DNA of 13,482 nucleotides from Actinomycetes bacterium (GTDB lineage: Bacteria; Actinomycetota; Actinomycetes; Actinomycetales; Cellulomonadaceae), in the NCBI GenBank assembly GCA_023425905.1, contig JAFABT010000066.1, positions 1 to 13,482 on the forward strand. Reading direction: 5' to 3'. Position numbers and translations under genes: made by a program. The notes beneath the pieces are model-generated. The model was not told where the DNA came from. It worked only from the letters and a program-made list of their open reading frames with translations, and did not search any database. Positions 1-7,700 of the stretch are shown piece after piece. Every line of letters starts with the position of its first letter. Position 1 is the first letter of the stretch.

Positions 1-996
1 GGTCGCGACCGCGCGACCGGCGTCGACGACGACGGGGCGGAAGACACCGTTGCCACCCGGCACGACCCTGGACTGGTGCTCGGGTGCGAGCGTCGCGCGA
101 CGGTCGCGGTACCCGAGGAGGATCTCGTCGAAGGCGGGGACGAGCATCGTCCCCGCGGCCTCCGCTCGGGCCCCTGCGAGCCGGTCCGGCGTCGCCGGGT
201 CGAGCAGCATGCTCACGCCGTCGACGACGATCTCGGCAAGATGCGTCCGCGCCTGCGTGAGCCCGAGGTCGACGTCACGCAACGGGAGCTTGAGCCACGC
301 CGCCACGTCGGCGCGCGAGGCCGGTCCGTGGCTCCTGAGGTACCGAAGCACCCATTCGCCCAGCGCCTCCTCACGCTCGAGCCGGCGTCCGCGTGGGACC
401 CACTCCTCGAGGAGGACGACGCGCTGCTCCGCGCCCTCGAAGGGGCCGAGGACCGTGATGCCGCGCTGCGAGAGGTTCCACAGCAGGTGGTACCCGCGTC
501 CAGGCACCCCGAGCAGCCCTGCCTGCCCCCACCGCTCCATGAGGTCGGACCGCACGAGGCCCGTGCCCGTGAGCGACTCGCGCGCCACCCGCTCCGCCTG
601 CTCAAGGACAGCCGGCGTGATGCCGAGCTGCTCGCGCCGTCGGGCCGCACCACGAAGCAATCCCTCCGCCGTGAGCGAGAGCATCCAGCGAAGGTCCTCG
701 GCCAGGACGAGGTGGAGCGTGCCGCGCATCGGCCACGACCGCACGACGACACCGTCGTCGATCGCCTTCCTGATGCCTGCCGTCGACGCGGCCCCGTGGG
801 TGCGCAGCGCGACGGCGTCGAGCGCGTCCGGCAGCTGCTGGGCCTGGAGCGCTGTCATCCAACGCACCGCTCCCGCCGCGTCGTCCGCACGTTCCCCCAC
901 GAGTCGCTGGGCCGCGAGCCGCAGCAGACCTACCTCGTCGAGACCCGACGGCGCACCACCGGGCCCACCCGGTGCGCTCGCCGATCGCTTCGTCAC
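1..996 (-). CDS. Winged-helix DNA-binding protein, AlkZ-like (HTH_42) family, C-terminus cut off by window edge
   Basis: The reading frame is open for exactly 332 codons from a GTG at 996 to the window edge, with no stop, so the C-terminal end is missing. The family is usually about 350-390 residues. Family hallmarks visible: an N-terminal helix leading to LQAQQLP (residues 50-56), WPMRGTLHLV (88-97), a winged-helix-like segment around 215-260 (HGPASRADVAAWL), FDEILLGYRDR (289-299) and NGVFRPVVV (316-324). Characterised relatives are DNA glycosylases that remove bulky or crosslinked alkyl-purines, AlkZ and E. coli YcaQ/AlkX, which use a Q-x-Q or Q-x-D motif. Here Q51-A52-Q53 is the candidate motif. 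Most actinobacterial paralogues have no tested function, so glycosylase activity is inference. The GTG is chosen because a TACGCT box lies six bases upstream, the leaderless geometry, and no ribosome binding site is visible. It is divergent from dps. Confidence 0.85.
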   Translation of the reverse strand, partial: MTKRSASAPGGPGGAPSGLDEVGLLRLAAQRLVGERADDAAGAVRWMTALQAQQLPDALDAVALRTHGAASTAGIRKAIDDGVVVRSWPMRGTLHLVLAEDLRWMLSLTAEGLLRGAARRREQLGITPAVLEQAERVARESLTGTGLVRSDLMERWGQAGLLGVPGRGYHLLWNLSQRGITVLGPFEGAEQRVVLLEEWVPRGRRLEREEALGEWVLRYLRSHGPASRADVAAWLKLPLRDVDLGLTQARTHLAEIVVDGVSMLLDPATPDRLAGARAEAAGTMLVPAFDEILLGYRDRRATLAPEHQSRVVPGGNGVFRPVVVDAGRAVAT

Positions 997-1113
997 GCCG
1001 AGAGCGTACGGCCGGCCCCTCGACCTGCGCGAGGCGGTACGCGCGGGCACGATGGTCGTGACGCGACACCCACGCCGCCGGCCCCTGGCCGGCACGAGAC
1101 GGAGGAGTCAACC
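997..1113. promoter_or_regulatory. Divergent intergenic region between the AlkZ-like gene and dps
   Basis: This 117-bp gap must hold the promoters of both divergent genes. On the minus strand, TACGCT (1008 to 1003) ends six bases before the GTG start of the AlkZ-like gene, which fits an actinobacterial -10 box (TANNNT) of a leaderless transcript. No convincing -35 is seen. On the plus strand the ribosome binding site GGAGGA (1101-1106) sits seven bases before the dps ATG. No clear dps -10 or recognisable regulator box (IdeR, OxyR or sigma-H type) could be assigned. A 10-base direct repeat, gccggcccct, occurs at 1011-1020 and 1077-1086. It may be chance in sequence this GC-rich. Confidence 0.5.
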
Positions 1114-1692
1114 ATGGCCACGAAGGCAACGACCCCGCGCTACACGGTGCCGTCCCTCAGCCTCGAGGACGGCGCGACGACCGCAGCGGTCCTGCAGCAG
1201 CGGCTCCACGCGCTCAACGACCTGGCACTCACGCTCAAGCACGTGCACTGGAACGTCGTCGGTCCGCACTTCATCGCGGTGCACGAGATGCTCGACCCCC
1301 AGGTGGAGGCCGTCCGTGCGATGGTCGACGCCACGGCGGAACGCATCGCCACCCTGGGTGTGGCGCCGCGAGGGACGCCGGGCGCCCTCGTCGCCGAACG
1401 CGACTGGGACGACTACGACATCGGCCGTGCAGGCGCGCTCGAGCACCTCGGGGCGCTCGACCAGGTGTACCAGGGCATCATCACCTCCCACCGTGAGGCC
1501 GCGAAGGAGGTCGAAGAGCTCGACGACGTGACGAACGACCTCCTCGTCGGTCACCTCCACGAGCTTGAGCTGTTCCACTGGTTCATCCGCGCACACCTCG
1601 AGAACGCGGGTGGTGAGCTGAGCACGGCGGGCGCCCGCACGGAACAGGGCGCGGCCCGCAAGGCGAAGTCAGGCCCAGCCGGCACGGACTGA
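1114..1692 (+). CDS. dps: Dps-family ferritin-like DNA-protection and iron-storage protein
   Basis: The protein is 192 residues. Dps proteins form a cytoplasmic dodecamer that oxidises Fe(II), usually with hydrogen peroxide, and stores it as ferric mineral. Many also bind DNA non-specifically in stress or stationary phase. The inter-subunit ferroxidase residues are all present: H45 in KHVHWNVVGP, H57 and D61 in AVHEMLD, then D72 and E76 in DATAERIATLG. Their spacing matches the mycobacterial Dps pattern. The ferritin fold ends near ELFHWFIRAHLENAGG (about 151-166). A tail of about 25 residues follows, rich in Ala and Gly with several Arg and Lys. A short N-terminal extension also carries Lys and Arg, so either end could contact DNA. 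ATG at 1114 is preceded by GGAGGA seven bases upstream. The gene is monocistronic: it is divergent from its left neighbour and converges on pyk through a hairpin seven bases after its stop. Confidence 0.95.
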   Translation: MATKATTPRYTVPSLSLEDGATTAAVLQQRLHALNDLALTLKHVHWNVVGPHFIAVHEMLDPQVEAVRAMVDATAERIATLGVAPRGTPGALVAERDWDDYDIGRAGALEHLGALDQVYQGIITSHREAAKEVEELDDVTNDLLVGHLHELELFHWFIRAHLENAGGELSTAGARTEQGAARKAKSGPAGTD

Positions 1693-1698
1693 GCACAC

Positions 1699-1750
1699 CG
1701 ACCAACGCCGAGGGGCGGCCCCGCACGGGACCGCCCCTCGGCGTTGGTCG
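1699..1750. terminator. Bidirectional hairpin terminator between dps and pyk
   Basis: Bases 1699-1718 pair perfectly with 1731-1750 (20 bp, very GC-rich). Three more C-G pairs can form inside the loop (1720-1722 with 1727-1729), leaving a four-base apex. The hairpin starts seven bases after the dps stop and twelve bases after the pyk stop on the other strand, so it can serve both converging genes. There is no proper U-tract on either side, only a short gttctc on the plus side. Actinobacterial terminators often lack U-tracts. Confidence 0.88.
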
Positions 1751-1761
1751 TTCTCAGCGAC

Positions 1762-3183
1762 TCACTTGCCGGCGTGCTCGCCCAGCTTGTGCACAAGGAT
1801 GTTGTTCGTCGTACCCGGGATGCCGACCGGCGCACCCGAGACGATGACGACGAGGTCGCCGGCCTCGCCCAGACCATTGGCCTGGAGGGTGGCGTCGACC
1901 TGGTCGACCATGGCGTCGGTGCTCGCGACCGACGGCACGAGGTTCGACTGGACACCCCAGCTGAGCGAGAGGGTGTTGCGCACGCTCTCGACCGGCGTGA
2001 ACGCGAGCAGCGGGATCTGCGAGCGCAGGCGCGACATGCGTCGCGCCGAGTCGCCCGACTGTGTGAAGGTCACGAGGTACTTGACCCCGAGACGCTCACC
2101 GATCTCTGCCGCCGCGTGCGTGATGGCGCCACCACGCGTGCTCGGGACAGAGCCGAGGGGCGCGATGCGGTGCGAGCCGTGCTCCTCGGTGTTCTCGATG
2201 ATCCGCGCCATCGTACGCACGGCCTCAATCGGGTAGTCGCCGACGCTCGTCTCGCCCGAGAGCATGACGGCGTCTGCGCCGTCGAGCACGGCGTTGGCGC
2301 AGTCCGAGGCCTCGGCACGCGTCGGGCGGGGTGCCGAGATCATCGACTCGAGCACCTGGGTCGCCACGATGACGGGCTTCGCGCTGCGGCGGGCGAGCTC
2401 GACCGCACGCTTCTGGACGAGCGGGACCTCCTCGAGCGGCAGCTCGACGCCGAGGTCGCCACGAGCGACCATGATGCCGTCGAACGCGTCGACGATCTCG
2501 GCGAGGTTCTCGACGGCCTGCGGCTTCTCGACCTTGGCGATGACGGGGACGACACGCCCCACCTCGTCCATGATCCGGCGCACGTCGTCGTAGTCGGCCG
2601 CGTTGCGGACGAACGACAGGGCGATGAGGTCGGCGCCGACGCGGAGCGCCCAACGCAGGTCGTCCTCGTCCTTCTCGCTCATGGCCGGGACGGACACCGC
2701 GACGCCCGGAAGGTTGAGGCCCTTGTTGTTCGAGACCGGACCGGGGACCTCGACGCGGGTGACGACGCGCGGGCCGTCCACCTCGATGATCCGGACCTGG
2801 ACCCGGCCGTCGTCGATGAGGATCGGGTCGCCGACGCGCGCGTCGTTCGGCAGACCCTTGTGGGTCGTCGAGACGAGCTCCTTGGTGCCCGGGACGTCCT
2901 CGGTCGTGATGGTGAAGATGTCACCCTCGGCGAGCTCGTGACGCTCCTCGACGAACCGACCGAGACGGATCTTGGGGCCCTGGAGGTCGACGAGCACCGC
3001 GACGGAACGGCCCGAGGCCTTCGCAGCCGCGCGCACGTTGTCGTACACCCGCTGGTGCACCTCCGTGTCGCCATGGCTGCGGTTGAGGCGGGCGACGTCC
3101 ATTCCGGCGTCGACGAGGGCCTGAACCTGCTCGGGGGACTCGGTCACTGGACCGATCGTGCACACAATCTTCGCTCTACGCAT
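1762..3183 (-). CDS. pyk: Pyruvate kinase
   Basis: The protein is 473 residues, normal for a bacterial pyruvate kinase. It converts phosphoenolpyruvate and ADP to pyruvate and ATP, the last step of glycolysis, in the cytoplasm. The N-terminus MRRAKIVCTIGP is typical. Active-site parts seen: N34, S36 and H37 in LNRSHGD; the B-domain (about 72-165); catalytic K217 in VIAKVEKPQ; metal ligands E219 and D243 in MVARGDLGVE; PTRAEASD (287-294) and MLSGETSVGDYP (307-318) at the substrate and ADP site. The C-terminal regulatory domain ends in GIPGTTNNILVHKLGEHAGK. K71 in GPKIRLG occupies the place of Glu117 of rabbit muscle enzyme; Lys there is the mark of K+-independent enzymes. The ATG at 3183 is chosen because it begins the conserved N-terminus. 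TAGGCT lies six bases before it and no good ribosome binding site is present, so translation is probably leaderless. It appears to be transcribed separately from gltD, behind a 125-bp gap with its own hairpin. Confidence 0.97.
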   Translation of the reverse strand: MRRAKIVCTIGPVTESPEQVQALVDAGMDVARLNRSHGDTEVHQRVYDNVRAAAKASGRSVAVLVDLQGPKIRLGRFVEERHELAEGDIFTITTEDVPGTKELVSTTHKGLPNDARVGDPILIDDGRVQVRIIEVDGPRVVTRVEVPGPVSNNKGLNLPGVAVSVPAMSEKDEDDLRWALRVGADLIALSFVRNAADYDDVRRIMDEVGRVVPVIAKVEKPQAVENLAEIVDAFDGIMVARGDLGVELPLEEVPLVQKRAVELARRSAKPVIVATQVLESMISAPRPTRAEASDCANAVLDGADAVMLSGETSVGDYPIEAVRTMARIIENTEEHGSHRIAPLGSVPSTRGGAITHAAAEIGERLGVKYLVTFTQSGDSARRMSRLRSQIPLLAFTPVESVRNTLSLSWGVQSNLVPSVASTDAMVDQVDATLQANGLGEAGDLVVIVSGAPVGIPGTTNNILVHKLGEHAGK

Positions 3184-3195
3184 GGGGCAAGCCTA
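3181..3195 (-). promoter_or_regulatory. Putative leaderless promoter -10 box of pyk
   Basis: On the minus strand TAGGCT (3195 to 3190) fits the actinobacterial -10 consensus TANNNT. It is followed by six bases and then the pyk ATG, so transcription would begin at or next to the A of the start codon. No TTGACA-like -35 is evident at 16-19 bases upstream. A GAAGGA further upstream lies too far (about 18 bases) to be a normal ribosome binding site. Confidence 0.55.
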
Positions 3196-3268
3196 TGTCC
3201 TTCGGGAGGGTGGCCGGGCAGGACCAAGGGCGCGAGGTCCCGTTCCCGGCCTGTGCAAGGGAATTTTC

Positions 3269-3302
3269 ACGGCTGCCGCCGCGTGTCACGTGCGGCAGCC
3301 GT
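3269..3302 (-). terminator. Hairpin terminator after gltD
   Basis: Bases 3269-3279 pair perfectly with 3292-3302 (11 bp) around a 12-base loop. The hairpin begins seven bases downstream of the gltD stop on the minus strand. After the stem the minus strand reads GAAAATTCC, so there is no U-tract. The call rests on position and stem strength. It would separate the gltBD transcript from pyk. Confidence 0.65.
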
Positions 3303-3308
3303 CGTCGT

Positions 3309-4796
3309 TCACGGTCGAATGGCCACCGTCCCGGCTCTCACGGGCGCGGGGAGCTCGGTGGCTCCCTGGAGGAACGCGTCGATCGAGGCCGCCGCCGCGC
3401 GGCCCTCGGCGATCGCCCACACGATGAGCGACTGGCCTCGCCCCGCGTCGCCGGCCACGAACATGCCCGGCACCGACGTCGCGTAGTCGGTGCCGTGCGC
3501 GAGCAGGCCCCGGCCGGTGAGGTCCGCCCCCGTCTGCTCGACGAGCGTCGCGGTCTCAGGCCCGGTGAAGCCCATCGCCACGAGGACGAGGTCGGCGGGG
3601 ATGTCGCGCTCGGTGCCCTCGGTGGGCACGCGGCGGCCGTCGACGAGGTACTCCGTCGTCGCCAGGCGGAGCGAACGCACGTGCCCCGCATCGTCTCCGT
3701 CGCCCCCGACGAACGCGACGGTCGAGGCGAGGTACGAGCGCACGCCGCCCTCCTCGTGCGAGCTCGACACCTCGAACACCGTCGGGTGCATGGGCCACGG
3801 CTGGTTGGCCGGCCGGTCGGGCGAGGGCTGTCGGCCGATCGCGAGCGTCGTCACCGACGCTGCGCCCTGGCGCAGCGCGGTGCCGAGGCAGTCGGATCCT
3901 GTGTCGCCGCCGCCGATGATGACGACGTGCTTGCCGGCCGCGGTGATCTGATCGGTGACCGTACGGCCTGCGACGACCGCGTTCGACTGGTGCAGGTAGT
4001 CCATCGCGACGTGGACGCCGTCGAGCTCGCGTCCGGGCAGCGGCAGCTCCCGCGGGACCGTCGCCCCGGTGGCGACGAGGACCGCGTCGAAGCGGGTGCG
4101 CAGATCCTCCCAGGTGAGGTCGCGCCCGACCTCCACGCCGGTGCGGAACCGGGTGCCCTCGCTCTCCATCTGCTCGACGCGCCGATCGACGTGGTGCTTC
4201 TCGAGCTTGAAGTCGGGCACTCCGTAGCGCAGGAGCCCGCCGACCGCGTCGTCCCGCTCGTACACGACCACGGTGTGCCCGGCACGCGTGAGCTGCTGTG
4301 CGGCGGCGAGACCCGCCGGGCCCGAGCCCACGACCGCGACCGTGTGGCCCGTGAGCCGCTCGGGCACCTGCGGACGGACGTAGCCGCGAGCGAACGCCTC
4401 GTCGATGATCGAGACCTCGACGTTCTTGATCGTCACGGGCGGCTGGTTGATGCCCAGGACGCAGCTCGACTCGCACGGAGCCGGGCAGATGCGCCCGGTG
4501 AACTCCGGGAAGTTGTTCGTCGCGTGGAGACGCTCGATCGCGTCCTCCCACTGGTCCCGCCAGACGAGGTCGTTCCACTCCGGGATGAGGTTGCCCAGCG
4601 GGCAACCCTGGTGGCAGAAGGGCACACCGCAGTCCATGCAGCGGCCGGCCTGCCGGTGGAGGGCCGCGTCCTGGGCGAGCGAGCCCTCGCGCAGCTCGTG
4701 GACCTCCGACCAGTCGAGCAGCCGGACGGGGACAGGGCGGTTCGGGGGGAGCTCGCGCTCCCGCGTCTCGAGAAAGCCGCGCCGGTGGTCAGCCAC
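3309..4796 (-). CDS. gltD: Glutamate synthase [NADPH], small (beta) subunit
   Basis: This 495-residue flavoprotein takes electrons from NADPH onto FAD and passes them through iron-sulfur clusters to the large subunit GltB. The N-terminal cysteines for two 4Fe-4S clusters are present: C53, C56, C61 and C65 in RCMDCGVPFCHQGCP, and C104, C108 and C112 in RICPAPCESSC. The FAD-binding Rossmann motif GSGPAG is at 157-162. The NADPH-binding motif GGGDTGSDC is at 295-303. The closing FAD contact GDAGRGQSLIVWA is at 449-461. The start is a GTG at 4796 with GGAGG six bases before it, inside the gltB end. The first eight bases overlap the gltB stop region, which suggests translational coupling and fixed subunit ratio. 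Length and motifs are ordinary and nothing is missing. The gene closes the gltBD unit, followed by a hairpin. Confidence 0.97.
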   Translation of the reverse strand: MADHRRGFLETRERELPPNRPVPVRLLDWSEVHELREGSLAQDAALHRQAGRCMDCGVPFCHQGCPLGNLIPEWNDLVWRDQWEDAIERLHATNNFPEFTGRICPAPCESSCVLGINQPPVTIKNVEVSIIDEAFARGYVRPQVPERLTGHTVAVVGSGPAGLAAAQQLTRAGHTVVVYERDDAVGGLLRYGVPDFKLEKHHVDRRVEQMESEGTRFRTGVEVGRDLTWEDLRTRFDAVLVATGATVPRELPLPGRELDGVHVAMDYLHQSNAVVAGRTVTDQITAAGKHVVIIGGGDTGSDCLGTALRQGAASVTTLAIGRQPSPDRPANQPWPMHPTVFEVSSSHEEGGVRSYLASTVAFVGGDGDDAGHVRSLRLATTEYLVDGRRVPTEGTERDIPADLVLVAMGFTGPETATLVEQTGADLTGRGLLAHGTDYATSVPGMFVAGDAGRGQSLIVWAIAEGRAAAASIDAFLQGATELPAPVRAGTVAIRP

Positions 4797-7700
4797 GGGA
4801 CACCTCCAGGATGTGGTCCCACACGCCCGGCGTGCTCGGGTCGAGGCCGTCGGCCTCGGCCTTCGCCATCGCCTGGGTCATCCGGGCGTACTCGGTGGGC
4901 AGGACTTTGGTGAATCGGGACGGCCAGCCCTCAGGGTCGGCGAGCAGTTCCGCCGCGACCGGCGACCCGGTCTCGGCGACGTGCTCGGTGAGGAGCTCGC
5001 GAACCAGCACGACGTCATCCGCCTCGAGCGGGGTGAGCGCGACCTCGTCGGCTGCGAGAGCGGGCCCGTTGAGCGCCTGGCTGTTGAGGTCGAGGACGTA
5101 GGCGATGCCCCCGGACATGCCTGCCGCGAAGTTGCGCCCGGTGCGGCCGAGCACGACGACCGTGCCGCCCGTCATGTACTCGCAGCCGTGATCGCCGATC
5201 CCCTCGACGACGAGCGTCGCGCCGGAGTTGCGCACCGCGAAACGCTCCCCGACGACGCCACGCAGGAAGACCTGCCCCGACGTCGCGCCGTAGCCGATGA
5301 CGTTGCCTGCGATGACGTCACGGTCACCCGTGAGGACGGCCGAGCTGTCGGGACGCACGACGACGCGGCCGCCCGAGAGCCCCTTGCCCACGTAGTCGTT
5401 CGCGTCTCCGTAGAGCCGGATCGTCACCCCCGCCGGCAGGAACGCGGCGAGCGACTGCCCGGCGGACCCGGTGAGCGTCACGTCGATCGTGCCCGGCGGC
5501 AGCCCGTCTGGTCCGTACCTCTTGGTGACCTCGTGGCCGAGCATCGTGCCGACCGTCCGGTTGACGTTGCGCACCGGCAGGGCCACACGCACCGGCTCCC
5601 CGCGCTCGAGCGCGGGCCCGGCGAGCGAGACGAGCTCGTTGTCCAGCGCCTGCGCGAGCCCGTGGTCCTGCGCCGTCACGTTGTACGGGGCGCTGCCCGC
5701 GTAGTCGGGCAGCGCGAGCACGGGTGCGAGGTCGAGACCCTCGGCCTTCCAGTGGTCGACCGCGCGACGCGTGTCGAGCACCTCGGCGTGACCGACGGCC
5801 TCCTCGATCGACCGGAACCCGAGCGTCGCGAGGTGCTCGCGCACCTCCTGTGCGATGAACTCGAAGAAGGTGACGACGAACTCCGGCTTGCCGGTGAACC
5901 TCGCCCTCAGCTCAGGGTTCTGTGTCGCGACGCCCACGGGGCAGGTGTCGAGGTGGCAGACGCGCATCATCACGCAGCCGGAGACGACGAGCGGAGCCGT
6001 CGCGAACCCGAACTCCTCGGCGCCGAGCAGCGCCGCCACGACGACGTCCCGACCCGTCTTGAGCTGGCCGTCGACCTGGACGACGACCCGCTCGCGCAGC
6101 CCGTTGAGGACGAGGGTCTGCTGGGTGTCAGCGAGACCGATCTCCCAGGGACCACCGGCGTGCTTGAGCGACGTGAGCGGGCTCGCGCCCGTGCCGCCGT
6201 CGTGCCCCGAGATGAGGACGACGTCCGCGTGCGCCTTCGAGACTCCCGCCGCGACGGTCCCGACGCCGACCTGCGCGACCAGCTTGACGTGCACCCGCGC
6301 TGACGGGTTCGCGTTCTTGAGGTCGTGGATGAGCTGGGCGAGGTCCTCGATCGAGTAGATGTCGTGGTGCGGCGGCGGCGAGATGAGACCGACGCCGGGC
6401 GTCGCGTGCCGGGTCTTCGCGATCCACGGCGAGACCTTGTGCCCCGGGAGCTGACCGCCCTCGCCGGGCTTGGCACCCTGCGCCATCTTGATCTGGATGT
6501 CGTCGGCGTTCGTGAGGTAGTCCGACGTCACGCCGAACCGGCCCGACGCCACCTGCTTGATCGCCGAGCGACGGCGGGGATCGCGGAGCCGCGCGGGGTC
6601 CTCCCCGCCCTCCCCGGTGTTCGACTTCCCGCCGAGCGCGTTCATCGCGATCGCGAGCGTCTCGTGCGCCTCGGCGGAGATCGACCCGAAGGACATCGCG
6701 CCCGTGCTGAATCGCTTGACGATCTCAGAGACGGGTTCGACCTCCTCGAGCGGCACCGGCTGGCGCTCGCCCTCCTTGAACGCCAGCAGCCCGCGCAGCG
6801 TGAGCAGACGCTCTGACTGGTCGTCGATCCGGCGGGTGTACTCGCGGAAGACGTCGAACTGCCTGGTCCGGGTCGAGTGCTGGAGCCGGAACACCGTCTC
6901 CGGGTCGAAGAGGTGCTCCTCGCCGTCACGGCGCCACTGGTACTCGCCACCCGTCGCGAGCCGCTGGTGCGGCTTCGCCGTGCCGGAGCGCGGGTAGGCG
7001 ACCTCGTGCCGCGCGGCGACCTCGGCCGCGACGACGTCGAGCCCGACCCCGCCCAGCCGCGACGTCGTGCCCGAGAAGTAGCGTGCGACGAGGTCCTGGG
7101 ACAGCCCGAGCGCCTCGAAGACCTGCGCACCTCGGTACGACGCGATCGTCGAGATGCCCATCTTGCTCATGACCTTGAGGACGCCCTTCCCCAAGGCCTT
7201 GATGAGGTTGGCGACCGCCTTCTCGGGCGTCACCTCGAGGTATCCGGCCGCGGCCATCTCCTCGACGGACTCCATCGCGAGGTACGGGTTGACCGCAGCC
7301 GCGCCGTACCCGATGAGGAGAGCCACGTGGTGGACCTCACGGACGTCGCCGGCCTCGACGACGAGCGACACCTGCGTCCGCACCTGGCGGCGCAACAGAT
7401 GGTGGTGCACCGCGGAGAGCAACAGCAGCGACGGGATCGGGGCGAGGTCGGCGGTCGACTCACGGTCGGACAGCACGAGGAAGCTCGCACCTCTCTCGAT
7501 CGCCTCGTCGACCTCGTCGAAGATCTCCTCCAGGCGCGCGGCGAGCGCGTCGCCCCCACCTGCGACGCGGTAGAGCCCACGGACGATGACCGAGTGGAAG
7601 GTCCCGGCGAGACGGGGATCCTTGTTCACGCGGATGATCTTCGCGAGACCGTCGTTGTCGATGACCGGGAACGGCATGAGGAGCTTGGCGGCGTGCTCCG

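Noticed and set aside
1011..1086. A 10-base direct repeat (gccggcccct) between the AlkZ-like gene and dps as an operator pair.
   Set aside because: The unit is pure G/C-type sequence expected by chance at this base composition, and the 66-base spacing does not suit a known regulator.
76..1113. An N-terminal extension of dps giving a 538-residue protein.
   Set aside because: The extra part lies opposite the AlkZ-like gene and has no recognisable domain; the ATG at 1114 has a good ribosome binding site and starts a normal Dps.
1744..3486. A 580-codon plus-strand open frame opposite pyk.
   Set aside because: It is a GC-rich shadow frame: Arg, Asp and Val dominate, no family is recognisable, and the opposite strand is a complete pyruvate kinase.
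3195..4913. A 572-codon plus-strand open frame opposite gltD.
   Set aside because: Low-complexity composition rich in Arg, Ala and Val, with no motif; the opposite strand encodes a full GltD.
4405..6303. A 632-codon plus-strand open frame across gltD and gltB.
   Set aside because: It crosses the gltD/gltB boundary and has the same biased composition; a shadow frame.
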